A DNA stretch of 64,000 bases from Antedon mediterranea (Eukaryota; Echinodermata; Crinoidea; Comatulida; Antedonidae): assembly GCF_964355755.1 (NCBI RefSeq), contig NC_092673.1:10671001-10735000 (forward strand). Direction: 5' to 3'. The notes beneath the pieces are model-generated. The model saw only the letters and a program-made list of their open reading frames with translations. It did no database searches and was not told where the DNA came from. The position numbers and the translations under genes are program-made. Below, piece after piece: positions 28,760 to 40,700 of this stretch (positions within the stretch are counted from its first letter, which is position 1; each line of letters begins with the position of its first letter).

Positions 28760-30327
28760 TAGATCAGCGAGAGAGAGAGATAGATCAGCGAGAGAGAGAG
28801 AGAGATAGATCAGCGAGAGAGAGAGAGAGAGATAGATCAGCGAGAGAGAGAGATAAGCGAGAGAGAGATAGATCAGCGAGAGAGAGAGAGAGAGATCAGT
28901 GAGAAAGAGATAGATCAGCGAGAGAGAGAGAGAGAGATCAGCGAGAGAGAGATAGATCAGCTAGAGAGAGATAGATCAGCGAGAGAGAGAGAGAGAGATA
29001 TCAGCGAGAGAGAGAGAGAGAGATATAGATCAGCGAGAGAGAGAGAGATAGATCAGCGAGAGAGAGAGAGATCAGCGAGAGAGAGAGAGAGAGATAGATC
29101 AGCAAGAGCGAGATAGATCAGCGAGAGAGAGATAGATCAGCGAGAGAGAGATAGATCAGCGAGAGAGAGATAGATCAGCGAGAGAGATATAGATCAGCGA
29201 GAGAGAGATAGATCAGCGAGAGAGAGATAGATCAGCGAGAGAGAGATAGATCAGTGAGAGAGAGATAGATCAGCGAGAGAGAGAGATATATCAGCGAGAG
29301 AGAGATAGATCAGCGAGAGAGAGATAGATCAGCAAGAGAGAGATAGATCAGCGAGAGAGAGATAGATCAGCGAGAGAGAGATAGATCAGCGAGAGATAGA
29401 TAGATCAGCGAGAAAGAGATAGATCAGCGAGAGAGAGATAGATCAGCGTGAGAGAGAGATAGATCAGCGAGAGAGAGATAGATCAGCGAGAGAGAGATAG
29501 ATCAGCGAGAGAGAGATAGATCAGCGGGGGAGAGAGAGAGAAATATCAGCGAGAGCGATAGATCAGCGAGAGAGAGAGAGATAGATCAGCGAGAGAGAGA
29601 TAGATCAGCGAGAGAGAGAGAGAGATAGATCAGCGAGAGAGAGAGATAGATCAGCGAGAGAGAGAGAGAGAGAGATAGATCAGCGAGAGAGAGAGAGAGA
29701 TAAGCGAGAGAGAGATAGATCAGCGAGAGAGAGAGAGAGATCAGTGAGAAAGAGATAGATCAGCGAGAGAGAGAGAGAGATCAGCGAGAGAGAGATAGAT
29801 CAGCTAGAGAGAGATAGATCAGCGAGAGAGAGAGAGAGAGAGAGATATCAGCGAGAGAGAGAGAGAGATATAGATTAGCGAGAGAGAGAGAGATAGATCA
29901 GCGAGAGAGAGAGATAGATCAGCAAGAGCGAGATAGATCAGCGAGAGAGAGATAGATCAGCGAGAGAGAGATAGATCAGCGAGAGAGAGATAGATCAGCG
30001 AGAGAGATATAGGTCAGCGAGAGAGAGATAGATCAGCGAGAGAGAGATAGATCAGCGAGAGAGAGATAGATCAGTGAGAGAGAGATAGATCAGCGAGAGA
30101 GAGAGATATATCAGCGAGAGAGAGATAGATCAGCGAGAGAGAGATAGATCAGCAAGAGAGAGATAGATCAGCGAGAGAGAGATAGATCAGCGAGAGAGAG
30201 ATAGATCAGCGAGAGAGAGATAGATCAGCGAGAGAGATAGATCAGCGAGAGAGAGAGTGTCACAAGTGATTTAATTTTTGTTCCATTGTACCGTATGAGG
30301 GGGGTCATTCATGCGTAGCGGCCTCTT

Positions 30328-30353
30328 ATTGGATGATGGGTTGATATATAAAG
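30328..30353 (+). promoter_or_regulatory. CCAAT/TATA-like promoter of the LTR-like element
   Basis: ATTGG (reverse CCAAT) at 30328-30332 is followed by TATATAAAG at 30345-30353, and a GC-richer stretch (GGGAACGGCGCGAGG) starts 8 bp downstream. The spacing between the two boxes is shorter than usual. The position about 90 bp from the 5' terminus would make the region before it U3. Inferred from motif only. Confidence 0.35.
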
Positions 30354-30881
30354 TGTGTGCGGGAACGGCGCGAGGTTGAAAACAAAGAGTTGGGAGTAAG
30401 CTGAGTGTTGCATTTCTTGATTGGGTGTGGCAAACTACTATTGTTGTATTGATAAGTTGCTAAGCAGAGAAAATAAAGAAAACCACAAAGTAAGAGATAT
30501 AGATATTTGATGCACACTTCAGCGATATTGTAGTCGTGTAATAAATAACTCCTTAATTTCTAATCTGAGGTCTCTTTTTACGACTGTTAATTGAGTGGTA
30601 GGCTGCATTGAAGAACGGATTGACTAATTGAATTTATAACTAAAGGACTCTGACAACCAGAACACTTGTGAGTACGGAATAGTAACGATATTTGAATTGA
30701 ACTAGACGGAAAGGAAAAACTTACTACTAGTACGACACACCATTGAATTGGAGACATTAAAGAAAAACGTTAAAGAAAAGAAGGACGGGTACAGAAATAA
30801 TGCGTGGAATGTTACATACAACGGCTACTGGTGTGTGAAATAGCCACCTGATTGGAACTTACATGGCATTATCAACGTGTA

Positions 30882-31196
30882 AACTTATTGTAATTATATA
30901 TATATATATATATATGGAATAGATAGATGAATTATGAAATAATAAATAGTATATGTGTGGAAAAGAATAGAATAGTATATGAATTTAAGAAATATTGTGA
31001 AACAACTTATTGTAATTATATATATGGAATAGATAGATGAATTATGAAATAACGAATATTATTATGTGTGGAAAAGAATAGAATAATTTACGAACTTAAG
31101 AAATAGTGTGAAACAAAGTTTTGTTATTATAAATATGGAATAGATACTGAATTATGAATTAACGAGTATTATATAATTATGTGAAAAAGAAACGAA
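30882..31196 (+). repeat. three diverged ~115-bp direct repeats inside the LTR-like element
   Basis: Segments near 30882, 31004 and 31118 share TTGTAATTATATAT, GGAATAGATAGATGAATTA, a GTGTGGAAAAGAATAGAAT block and TTAAGAAATA.TGTGAAACAA. The first copy has an expanded (TA)n tract. The third is more diverged and loses its 3' part. Internal repeats of this kind are common in long LTRs, but no function is visible. Confidence 0.7.
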
Positions 31197-31774
31197 CATA
31201 AATAAGACAAATTGATAAAATTAGTAGCTAAAATATATTAGAAGATGAATGATTTATAATCGAAGTATATAAGACGAGATAGAGAAATTGTTGTATTAAT
31301 TGGATCATAGGGAATGGGGATAGTAATTTAAGAGGGTAATTCGAGATTTATATGATAAAATTAATTGAATAATATTGTAAAGTGTAACGATTATGCAAGT
31401 ATACGTATGGCGGAATTAGGGTAGAGTGTATTTGGAATAGAAGTAATTATTTATTTATTGTTGTATTCATTTATTTGTTTATTGTATTTAATTGGGTTTT
31501 GAGTATTAGGAAAGGGGTAAAGGCCATCTCTAGAGATAACTGGGGGAGTAAAGGGAACTTGTAAGATATTTAGTTATGTGTTTATTGTTAACGGGTATTT
31601 ATTTATTAGATGTTATTGAATGGTTAAATGTGAAACTTCATATGAATGCTCGTTTGAGCCTGAGGTATAAATATTTAAAAGAAAAGGAAAAAAAAAAATT
31701 AAAATAACGATAGAAGTGCTTGAAGTAATTTGTAATTGTTTTCTGTATAACTAAATTGGAAAGGTTTCGTGACA

Positions 31775-34700
31775 GAGAGATAGATCAGCGAGAAAGAGAT
31801 AGATCAGCGAGAGAGAGAGATCAGCGAAAGAGAGAGAGAGAGATCAGTGAGAGAGAGATAGATCAGCGAGAGAGATAGAGAAAGATCAGCGAGAGAGATA
31901 GATCAGCGAGCGAGAGAGATAGATCAGCGAGAGAGAGAGATAGATCAGCGAGAGAGAGAGAGATAGATCAGCGAGAGATAGAGAGAGATAGATCAGCGAG
32001 AGAGAGATAGATCAGCGAGAGAGAGAGAGATAGATCAGCGAGAGAGATAGATTAGCAAGAGAGAGATAGATCAGCGAGAGAGAGAGAGAGAGATCAGCGA
32101 GAGAGAGATAGATCAGCGAGAGATAGATAAATCAGCGAGAGAGAGATATATAGATCAGCGAGAGAGAGATAGATAGATCAGCGAGAGAGAGATAGATAGA
32201 TCAGCGAGAGAGAGAGATAGATAGATCAGCGAGAGAGAGATAGATAGATCAGCGAGAGAGAGAGAGAGATAGATCAGCGAGAGAGAGAGATAGATCAGCG
32301 AGAGAGAGATAGATCAGCGAGAGAGAGAGATATATCAGAAAGAGAGAGATAGATCAGCGAGAGAGAGAGAGAGATAGATCAGCGAAAGAGAGATAGATCA
32401 GCGAGAGAGAGATAGATCAGCGAGATTGAGATAGATCAGCGAGAGAGAGATAGATCAGAGAGAGAGAGAGATAGATCAGCGAGAGAGAGATAGATCAGCG
32501 AGAGAGAGAGAGAGATAGATCAGCAAGAGAGAGAGAGATCGGTGAGGGAGAGATAGATCAGCGAGAGAGAGATAGATCAGCAAAAGAGAGATAGATCAAC
32601 GAGAGAGAGAGAGATAGATCAACGAGAGAGAGAGATAGATAGATCAGCGAGAGAGAGTTAGATCAGCGAGAGAGAGATAGATCAGCGAGAGAGATATAGA
32701 TCAGCGAGAGAGAGATAGATAGATCAGCAAGAGAGAGATAGATCAGCGAAAGAGAGATAGATCAGCGAGAGAGAGAGATAGATCAACGAGAGGGAGATAG
32801 ATTTTTCAGCGAGAGAGATAGATCAGCGAGAGAGAGATAGATCAGCGAGAGAGATAGATCAGCGAGAGAGAGATATATAGATCAGCAAGAGAGAGATAGG
32901 TCAGCGAGAGAGAGATAGATCAGCGAGAGAGAGAGAGAGAGAGATAGATCAGCGAGAGAGAGATAGATCAGCGAGAGAGAGAGAGAGATAGATCAGCGAT
33001 AGAGAGATAGATCAGCGAGAGAGAGAGATAGATCAGCAAGAGAGAGAGATAGATCAGCGAGAGAGAGATAGATCAGCGAGAGAGAGATAGATCAGCGAGA
33101 GAGAGAGAGAAATAGATCAGCGAGAGAAAGATAGATCAGCGAGATAGAGATAGATCAGCGAGAAAGAGAGAGATAGATCAGCGAGAGAGAGATAGATCAG
33201 CGAGGGAGAGATAGATCAGCGAGAGAGAGATAGTTCAGCGAGAGAGAGAGATAGATCAGCGAGAGAGAGAGATAGATCAGCGAGAGAGAGATAGATCAGC
33301 GAGAGAGAGATAGATCAGCGAGATTGAGATAGATCAGTGAGAGAGAGATAGATCAGAGAGAGAGAGATAGATCAGCGAGAGAGAGATAGATCAGCGAGAG
33401 AGAGAGAGAGAGATAGATCAGCAAGAGAGAGAGAGATCGGTGAGGGAGAGATAGATCAGCGAGAGAGAGATAGATCAGCAAAAGAGAGATAGATCAACGA
33501 GAGAGAGAGATAGATCAACGAGAGAGAGATAGATAGATCAGCGAGAGAGAGTTAGATCAGCGAGAGAGAGATAGATCAGCGAGAGAGATATAGATCAGCG
33601 AGAGAGAGATAGATAGATCAGCAAGAGAGAGATAGATCAGCGAAAGAGAGATAGATCAGCGAGAGAGAGAGATAGATCAACGAGAGGGAGATAGATTTTT
33701 CAGCGAGAGAGATAGATCAGCGAGAGAGAGATAGATCAGCGAGAGAGATAGATCAGCGAGAGAGAGATATATAGATCAGCAAGAGAGAGATAGGTCAGCG
33801 GGAGAGAGATAGATCAGCGAGAGAGAGAGAGAGATAGATCAGCGAGAGAGAGATAGATCAGCGAGAGAGAGAGAGATAGATCAGCGATAGAGAGATAGAT
33901 CAGCGAGAGAGAGAGATAGATCAGCGAGAGAGAGATAGATCAGCGAGAGAGAGATAGATCAGCGAGAGAGAGATAGATCAGCGAGAGAGAGAGAGAGAAA
34001 TAGATCAGCGAGAGAGATAGATCAGCGAGATAGAGATAGATCAGCGAGCAAGAGAGAGATAGATCAGCGAGAGAGAGATAGATCAGCGAGAGAGAGATAG
34101 ATCAGCGAGAGAGAGAGATAGATCAGCGAGAGAGAAGATAGATCAGCGAGAGAGAGAGATAGATAAGCGAGAGAGATAGATCAGCGAGAAAGAGATAGAT
34201 CAGCGAGAGAGAGATAGATCAGCGAGATTGAGATAGATAAGCGAGAGAGAGATAGATCAGCGAGAGAGAGATAGATAGATCAGCGAGAGAGAGATAGATC
34301 AGCGAGAGATAGATAGATCAGCGAGAGAGAGATAGATCAGCGAGAGAGAGATAGATCAGCGAGAGAGAGATAGATCAGCGAGAGAGAGATAGATCAGCGA
34401 GAGAGAGATAGATCAGTGAGAGAGAGATAGATCAGCGAGAGAGAGATAGATCAGCGAGAGAGAGAGAGATAGATCAGCGAGAGAGAGATAGATCAGCGAT
34501 AGAGAGATAGATCAGCGAGAGAGTGAGATAGATAAGCGATAGAGAGATAGATTAGCGAGAGAGAGAGATATATCAGCGAGAGAGAGATAGATCAGCAAGA
34601 GAGAGAGATAGATTAGCGAGAGAGAGATAGATCAGCGAGAGATAGATCAGCGAGAGAGATAGATAGATCAGCGAGAGAGATAGATCAGCGAGAGAGATAG

Positions 34701-37700
34701 ATCAGCGAAAAAGATAGATCAGCGAGAAAGATAGATCAGCGAGAGAGATAGATCAGCGAGAGATCAGCGAGAGAGAGATAGATCAGCGAGAAAAAGATAG
34801 ATCAGCGAGAGAGAGATAGATAAGCGAGAGAGAGATAGATCAGCGAGAGAGAGATAGATAGATCAGCGAGAGAGAGATAGATAGATCAGCGAGAGAGAGA
34901 TAGATCAGCGAGAGAGAGAGAAAGAGATAGATCAGCGAGAGAGAGAGATAGATCAGCGAGAGAGAGATAGATCAGCGAGAGAGAGAGAGATAGATCAGCG
35001 AGAGAGAGATATATCAGCGAGAGAGAGAGATAGAGAGATAGATCAGCGATAGAGAGATAGATCAGCGAGAGAGAGATAGATAGATCAGCGAGAGAGAGAT
35101 AGATCAGCGAGAGATAGATAGATCAGCGAAAGAGAGATAGATCAGCGAAAGAGAGATAGATCAGCAACAGAGAGATAGATCAGCGAGAGAGAGATAGATC
35201 AGCGAGAGAGAGATAGATCAGCGACAGAGAGATAGATCAGCGACAGAGAGATAGATCAGCGAGAGAGAGAGAGATAGATCAGCGAGAGAGAGATAGATCA
35301 GCGAGAGAGAGAGAGATAGATCAGCGATAGAGAGATAGATCAGCGAGAGAGAGAGATAGATAAGCGATAGAGAGATAGATTAGCGAGAGAGAGAGATAGA
35401 TCAGCGAGAGAGAGATAGATCAGCGAGAGAGAGAGAGAGATAGATCAGCAAGAGAGAGAGAGATCGGTGAGGGAGAGATAGATCAGCGAGAGAGAGATAG
35501 ATCAGCAAAAGAGAGATAGATCAACGAGAGAGAGAGATAGATCAACGAGAGAGAGATAGATAGATCAGCGAGAGAGAGTTAGATCAGCGAGAGAGAGATA
35601 GATCAGCGAGAGAGATATAGATCAGCGAGAGAGAGATAGATAGATCAGCAAGAGAGAGATAGATCAGCGAAAGAGAGATAGATCAGCGAGAGAGAGAGAT
35701 AGATCAACGAGAGAGAGATAGATTTTTCAGCGAGAGAGATAGATCAGCGAGAGAGAGATAGATCAGCGAGAGAGATAGATCAGCGAGAGAGAGATATATA
35801 GATCAGCAAGAGAGAGATAGGTCAGCGAGAGAGAGATAGATCAGCGAGAGAGAGAGAGAGATAGATCAGCGAGAGAGAGATAGATCAGCGAGAGAGAGAG
35901 AGAGATAGCTCAGCGATAGAGAGATAGATCAGCGAGAGAGAGAGATAGATCAGCGAGAGAGAGATAGATCAGCGAGAGAGAGATAGATCAGCGAGAAAGA
36001 GATAGATCAGCGAGAGAGAGAGAGAGAAATAGATCAGCGAGAGAGATAGATCAGCGAGATAGAGATAGATCAGCGAGAAAGAGAGAGATAGATCAGCGAG
36101 AGAGAGATAGATCAGCGAGAGAGAGATAGATCAGCGAGAGAGAGATAGATCAGCGAGAGAGAGAGATAGATCAGCGAGAGAGAGAGATAGATCAGCGAGA
36201 GAGATAGATCAGCGAGAAAGAGATAGATCAGCGAGAGAGAGATAGATCAGCGAGATTGAGATAGATAAGCGAGAGAGAGATAGATCAGCGAGAGAGAGAT
36301 AGATAGATCAGCGAGAGAGAGATAGATCAGCGAGAGATAGATAGATCAGCGAGAGAGAGATAGATCAGCGAGAGAGAGATAGATCAGCGAGAGAGAGATA
36401 GATCAGCGAGAGAGAGATAGATCAGCGTGAGAGAGATAGATCAGTGAGAGAGATATAGATCAGCGAGAGAGAGATAGATCAGCGAGAGAGAGAGAGATAG
36501 ATCAGCGAGAGAGAGATAGATCAGGGAGAGAGAGAGAGATAGATCAGCGATAGAGAGATAGATCAGCGAGAGAGTGAGATAGATAAGCGATAGAGAGATA
36601 GATTAGCGAGAGAGAAAGATATATCAGCGAGAGAGAGATAGATCAGCAAGAGAGAGAGATAGATTAGCGAGAGAGAGATAGATCAGCGAGAGATAGATCA
36701 GCGAGAGAGATAGATAGATCAGCGAGAGAGATAGATCAGCGAGAGAGATAGATCAGCGAGAGAGATAGATCAGCGAGAAAGATAGATCAGCGAGAGAGAT
36801 AGATCAGCGAGAGATCAGCGAGAGAGAGATAGATCAGCGAGAAAAAGATAGATCAGCGAGAGAGAGATAGATCAGCGAGAGAGAGATAGATCAGCGAGAG
36901 AGAGATAGATAGATCAGCGAGAGAGAGATAGATAGATCAGCGAGAGAGAGAGAGAAAGAGATAGATCAGCGAGAGAGAGAGATAGATCAGCGAGAGAGAG
37001 AGATAGATCAGCGAGAGAGAGATAGATCAGCGAGAGAGAGATAGATCAGCGAGAGAGAGAGAGATAGATCAGCGAGAGAGAGATATATCAGCGAGAGAGA
37101 GAGAGATAGAGAGATAGATCAGCGATAGAGAGATAGATCAGCGAGAGAGAGATAGATAGATCAGCGAGAGAGATAGATCAGCGAGAGAGATAGATCAGCG
37201 AGAGAGATAGATCAGCGAGAGAGATAGATCAGCGAGAGATCAGCGAGAGAGAGATAGATCAGCGAGAAAGAGATAGATCAGCGAGAGAAAGATAGATCAG
37301 CGAGAGAGAGATAGATCAGCGAGAGAGAGAGAGATAGATAGATCAGCGAGAGAGAGATAGATAGATCAGCGAGAGAGAGAGAGAGAAAGAGATAGATCAG
37401 CGAGAGAGAGGGAGAGAGAGATAGATCAGCGAGAGAGAGATAGATCAGCGAGAGAGAGATAGATCAGCGAGAGAGAGAGAGATGGATCAGCGAGAGAGAG
37501 ATAGATCAGCGAGAGAGAGAGAGATAGATCAGCGATAGAGAGATAGATCAGCGAGAAAGAGAGATAGATCAGCGATAGAGAGATAGATCAGCGAGAGAGA
37601 GATAGATCAGCGAGAGAGAGATAGATCAGCGAGAGAGATAGATAGATCAGCGAGAGAGAGATAGATCAGCGAGAGAAAGATAGATCAGCGAGAGAGAGAT

Positions 37701-40700
37701 AGATCAACGAGAGAGAGATAGATCAGCGAGAGAGAGATAGATCAGCGAGAGAGAGAGAGATAGATCAGCGAGAGAGAGATAGATAGATCATCGAGAGAGA
37801 TAGATCAGCGAGAGAGAGATAGATCAGCGAGAAAGAGATAGATCAGCAAGAGAGAGATAGATCAGCGAGAGAGAGATAGATCAACGAGAGAGAGATAGAT
37901 CAGCGAGAGAGAGATAGATCAGCGACAGAGAGATAGATCAGCGAGAGAGAGAGATAGATAGATCAGCGGGAGAGAGATAGATCAGCGAGAGAGAGAGATA
38001 GATCAGCGAGAGAGAGGTAGATAGATCAGCGAGAGAGAAATAGATCAGCGATAGAGAGAGATAGATCAGCGAGAGAGAGATAGATCAGCGACAGAGAGAT
38101 AGATCAGCGAGAGAGAGATAGATCAGCAAGAGAGAGAGATAGATCAGCGAGAGAGAGATAGATCAGCGAGAGAGAGAGAGATAGATCAGCGATAGAGAGA
38201 TAGATCAGCGAGAGAGAGAGAGATAGATAAGCGATAGAGAAATAGATTAGCGAGAGAGAGAGATAGATCAGCGAGAGAGAGATAGATCAGTAAGGGAGAG
38301 AGAGATAGATCAGCGAGAGAGAGATAGATCAGCGAGAGATAGATCAGCGAGAGAGATAGATAGATCAGCGAGAGAGATAGATCAGCGAGAGAGATAGATC
38401 AGCGAGAGAGATAGATCAGCGAGAAAGATAGATCAGCGAGAGATCAGCGAGAGAGAGATAGATCAGCCAGAAAGAGATAGATCAGCGAGAGAGAGATAGA
38501 TCAGCGAGAGAGAGATAGATCAGCGAGAGAGAGATAGATAGATCAGCGAGAGAGAGATAGATAGATCAGCGAGAGAGAGATAGATCAGCGAGAGAGAGAG
38601 AGAGAGAGAGAAAGAGATAGATCAGCGAGAGAGAGAGAGAGATAGTTCAGCGAGAGAGAGATAGATCAGCGAGAGAGAGATAGATCAGCGAGAGAGAGAT
38701 AGATCAGCGAGAGAGAGATAGATCAGCGAGAGAGAGAGATAGATCAGCGAGAGAGATAGATCAGCGAGAGAGAGAGAGAGATAGATAAGCGATAGAGAGA
38801 GAGATCAGCGAGAGAGAGATAGATCAGCGAGAGAGAGAGATAGATCAGTGAGAGAGAGATAGATCAGCGAGAGAGAGATAGATCAGCGAGAGAGAGATAG
38901 ATCAGCGAGAGAGAAAGATCAGCGAGAGAGAGAGAGATCAACGAGAGAGAGATAGATCAGCGAGAGAGAGATAGATCAGCGAGAGAGAGAGAGAGAGATA
39001 GATCAGCGATAGAGAGATAGATCAGCGAGAGAGAGAGAGATAGATAAGCGATAGAGAAATAGATTAGCGAGAGAGAGAGATAGATCAGCGAGAGAGAGAT
39101 AGATCAGTAAGGGAGAGAGAGATAGATCAGCGAGAGAGAGATAGATCAGCGAGAGATAGATCAGCGAGAGAGATAGATAGATCAGCGAGAGAGATAGATC
39201 AGCGAGAGAGATAGATCAGCGAGAGAGATAGATCAGCGAGAGATCAGCGAGAGAGAGATAGATCAGCCAGAAAGAGATAGATCAGCGAGAGAGAGATAGA
39301 TCAGCGAGAGAGAGATAGATCAGCGAGAGAGAGATAGATAGATCAGCGAGAGAGAGATAGATAGATCAGCGAGAGAGAGATAGATCAGCGAGAGAGAGAG
39401 AGAGAGAGAAAGAGATAGATCAGCGAGAGAGAGAGAGAGAGATAGTTCAGCGAGAGAGAGATAGATCAGCGAGAGAGAGATAGATCAGCGAGAGAGAGAT
39501 AGATCAGCGAGAGAGAGATAGATCAGCGAGAGAGAGAGATAGATCAGCGAGAGAGATAGATTAGCGAGAGAGAGAAAGAGAGATAGATAAGCGATAGAGA
39601 GAAAGATCAGCGAGAGAGAGAGATAGATCAGCGAGAGAGAGAGATAGATCAGTGAGAGAGAGATAGATCAGCGAGAGAGAGATAGATCAGCGAGAGAGAG
39701 ATAGATCAGCGAGAGAGAAAGATCAGCGAGAGAGAGAGAGATCAACGAGAGAGAGATAGATCAGCGAGAGAGAGATAGATCAGCGAGAGAGAGAGAGATA
39801 GATCAGCGAGAGAGAGATAGATAGATCAGCGAGAGAGATAGATCAGCGAGAGAGAGATAGATCAGCGAGAGAGAGATAGATCAGCGAGAGAGAGATAGAT
39901 CAGCGAGAGAGATAGATCAACGAGAGAGAGATAGATCAGCGAGAGAGAGATAGATCAGCGAGAGAGAGATAGATCAGCGAGAGAGAGAGATAGATAGATC
40001 AGCGAGAGAGAGAGATAGATCAGCGAGAGAGAGATAGATCAGCGAGAGAGAGGTAGATAGATCAGCAAGAGAGAGGTAGATCAGCGATAGAGATAGATAG
40101 ATCAGCGAGAGAGAGAGATAGATTAGCGAGAGAGAGATAGATCAGCGAGAGAGAGATAGATCAGCGAGAGAGAGATAGATAGATCAGCGAGAGAGAGATA
40201 GATCAGTGAGAGAGAGATAGATCAGCGAGAGAGAGAGATCAGTGAAGGAGAGATAGATCAGCGAGAGAGATAGATCAGCGAAAGAGAGATAGATCAACAA
40301 GAGAGAGAGATAGATCAACGAGAGAGAGATAGATAGATCAGCGAGAGAGAGTTAGATCAGCGAGAGAGAGATAGATCAGCGAGAGAGATATAGATCAGCG
40401 AGAGAGAGATAGATAGATAAACAAGAGAGAGATAGATCAGCGAAAGAGAGATAGATCAGCGAGAGAGAGAGATAGATCAACGAGAGAGAGATAGATAGAT
40501 CAGCGAGATAGAGATAGATCAGCGAGAGAGATAGATCAGCGAGAGAGAGAGAAATAGATCAGCGAGAGAGAGATAGATCAGCGAGATAGAGATAGATCAG
40601 CGAGAGAGATAGATCAGCGAGAGAGAGAGAGAGAGTGATAGATCAGCGAGAGAGAGAAAGATCAGCGAGAGAGAGATAGATCAGCGAGAGAGAGGGATAG

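Larger units (their letters stand above)
1..30257 (+). repeat. GA-rich satellite array, block A
   Basis: The array is uninterrupted and head-to-tail. The commonest monomer is TCAGCGAGAGAGAGATAGA (19 bp). Variants differ in the number of GA steps and in one, two or three TAGA steps, so lengths run from about 17 to 23 bp, with occasional long pure (GA)n stretches (for example 1255-1326 and 9740-9772). The + strand is almost all purine apart from the TC and C of each monomer and the T of TAGA. No inversion was seen, so strand asymmetry is constant over 30 kb. Recurrent variant strings (GACAG, AGGTAG, GGGCGAG, CAGCTAGAG) recur in the same order at distant places, showing higher-order duplication. 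Open frames in it (for example 6580-6834 and 11240-11488, minus) are Leu/Ser-rich by-products of the repeat, not genes. It continues off the left edge. Confidence 0.97.
30258..31774 (+). mobile_element. probable solo LTR (or LTR-like insertion) inside the satellite
   Basis: A 1517-bp AT-rich island breaks the satellite. It begins TGTCAC and ends GTGACA, a perfect 6-bp inverted repeat with the TG..CA ends typical of LTRs. Satellite resumes immediately on both sides, and GAGAG at 30253-30257 and at 31775-31779 is compatible with a 5-bp target duplication, although the host repeat makes this uninformative. Inside are ATTGG (30328-30332), a TATA box TATATAAAG (30345-30353) and an AATAAA signal (30472-30477). 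That is a promoter-to-polyadenylation order on the + strand. No primer-binding site, gag/pol or second LTR is seen. The short minus-strand frame at 30326-30517 has no recognisable motif. The alternative is a non-autonomous DNA element with short TIRs. Confidence 0.55.

Noticed and set aside
1-30257. CRISPR-like periodic repeats
   Set aside because: There are no unique spacers and monomers are contiguous; the surroundings are eukaryotic. It is a simple satellite.
30326-30517. Minus-strand 63-codon frame in the LTR-like element
   Set aside because: No motif, and it overlaps the putative TATA box; chance frame.
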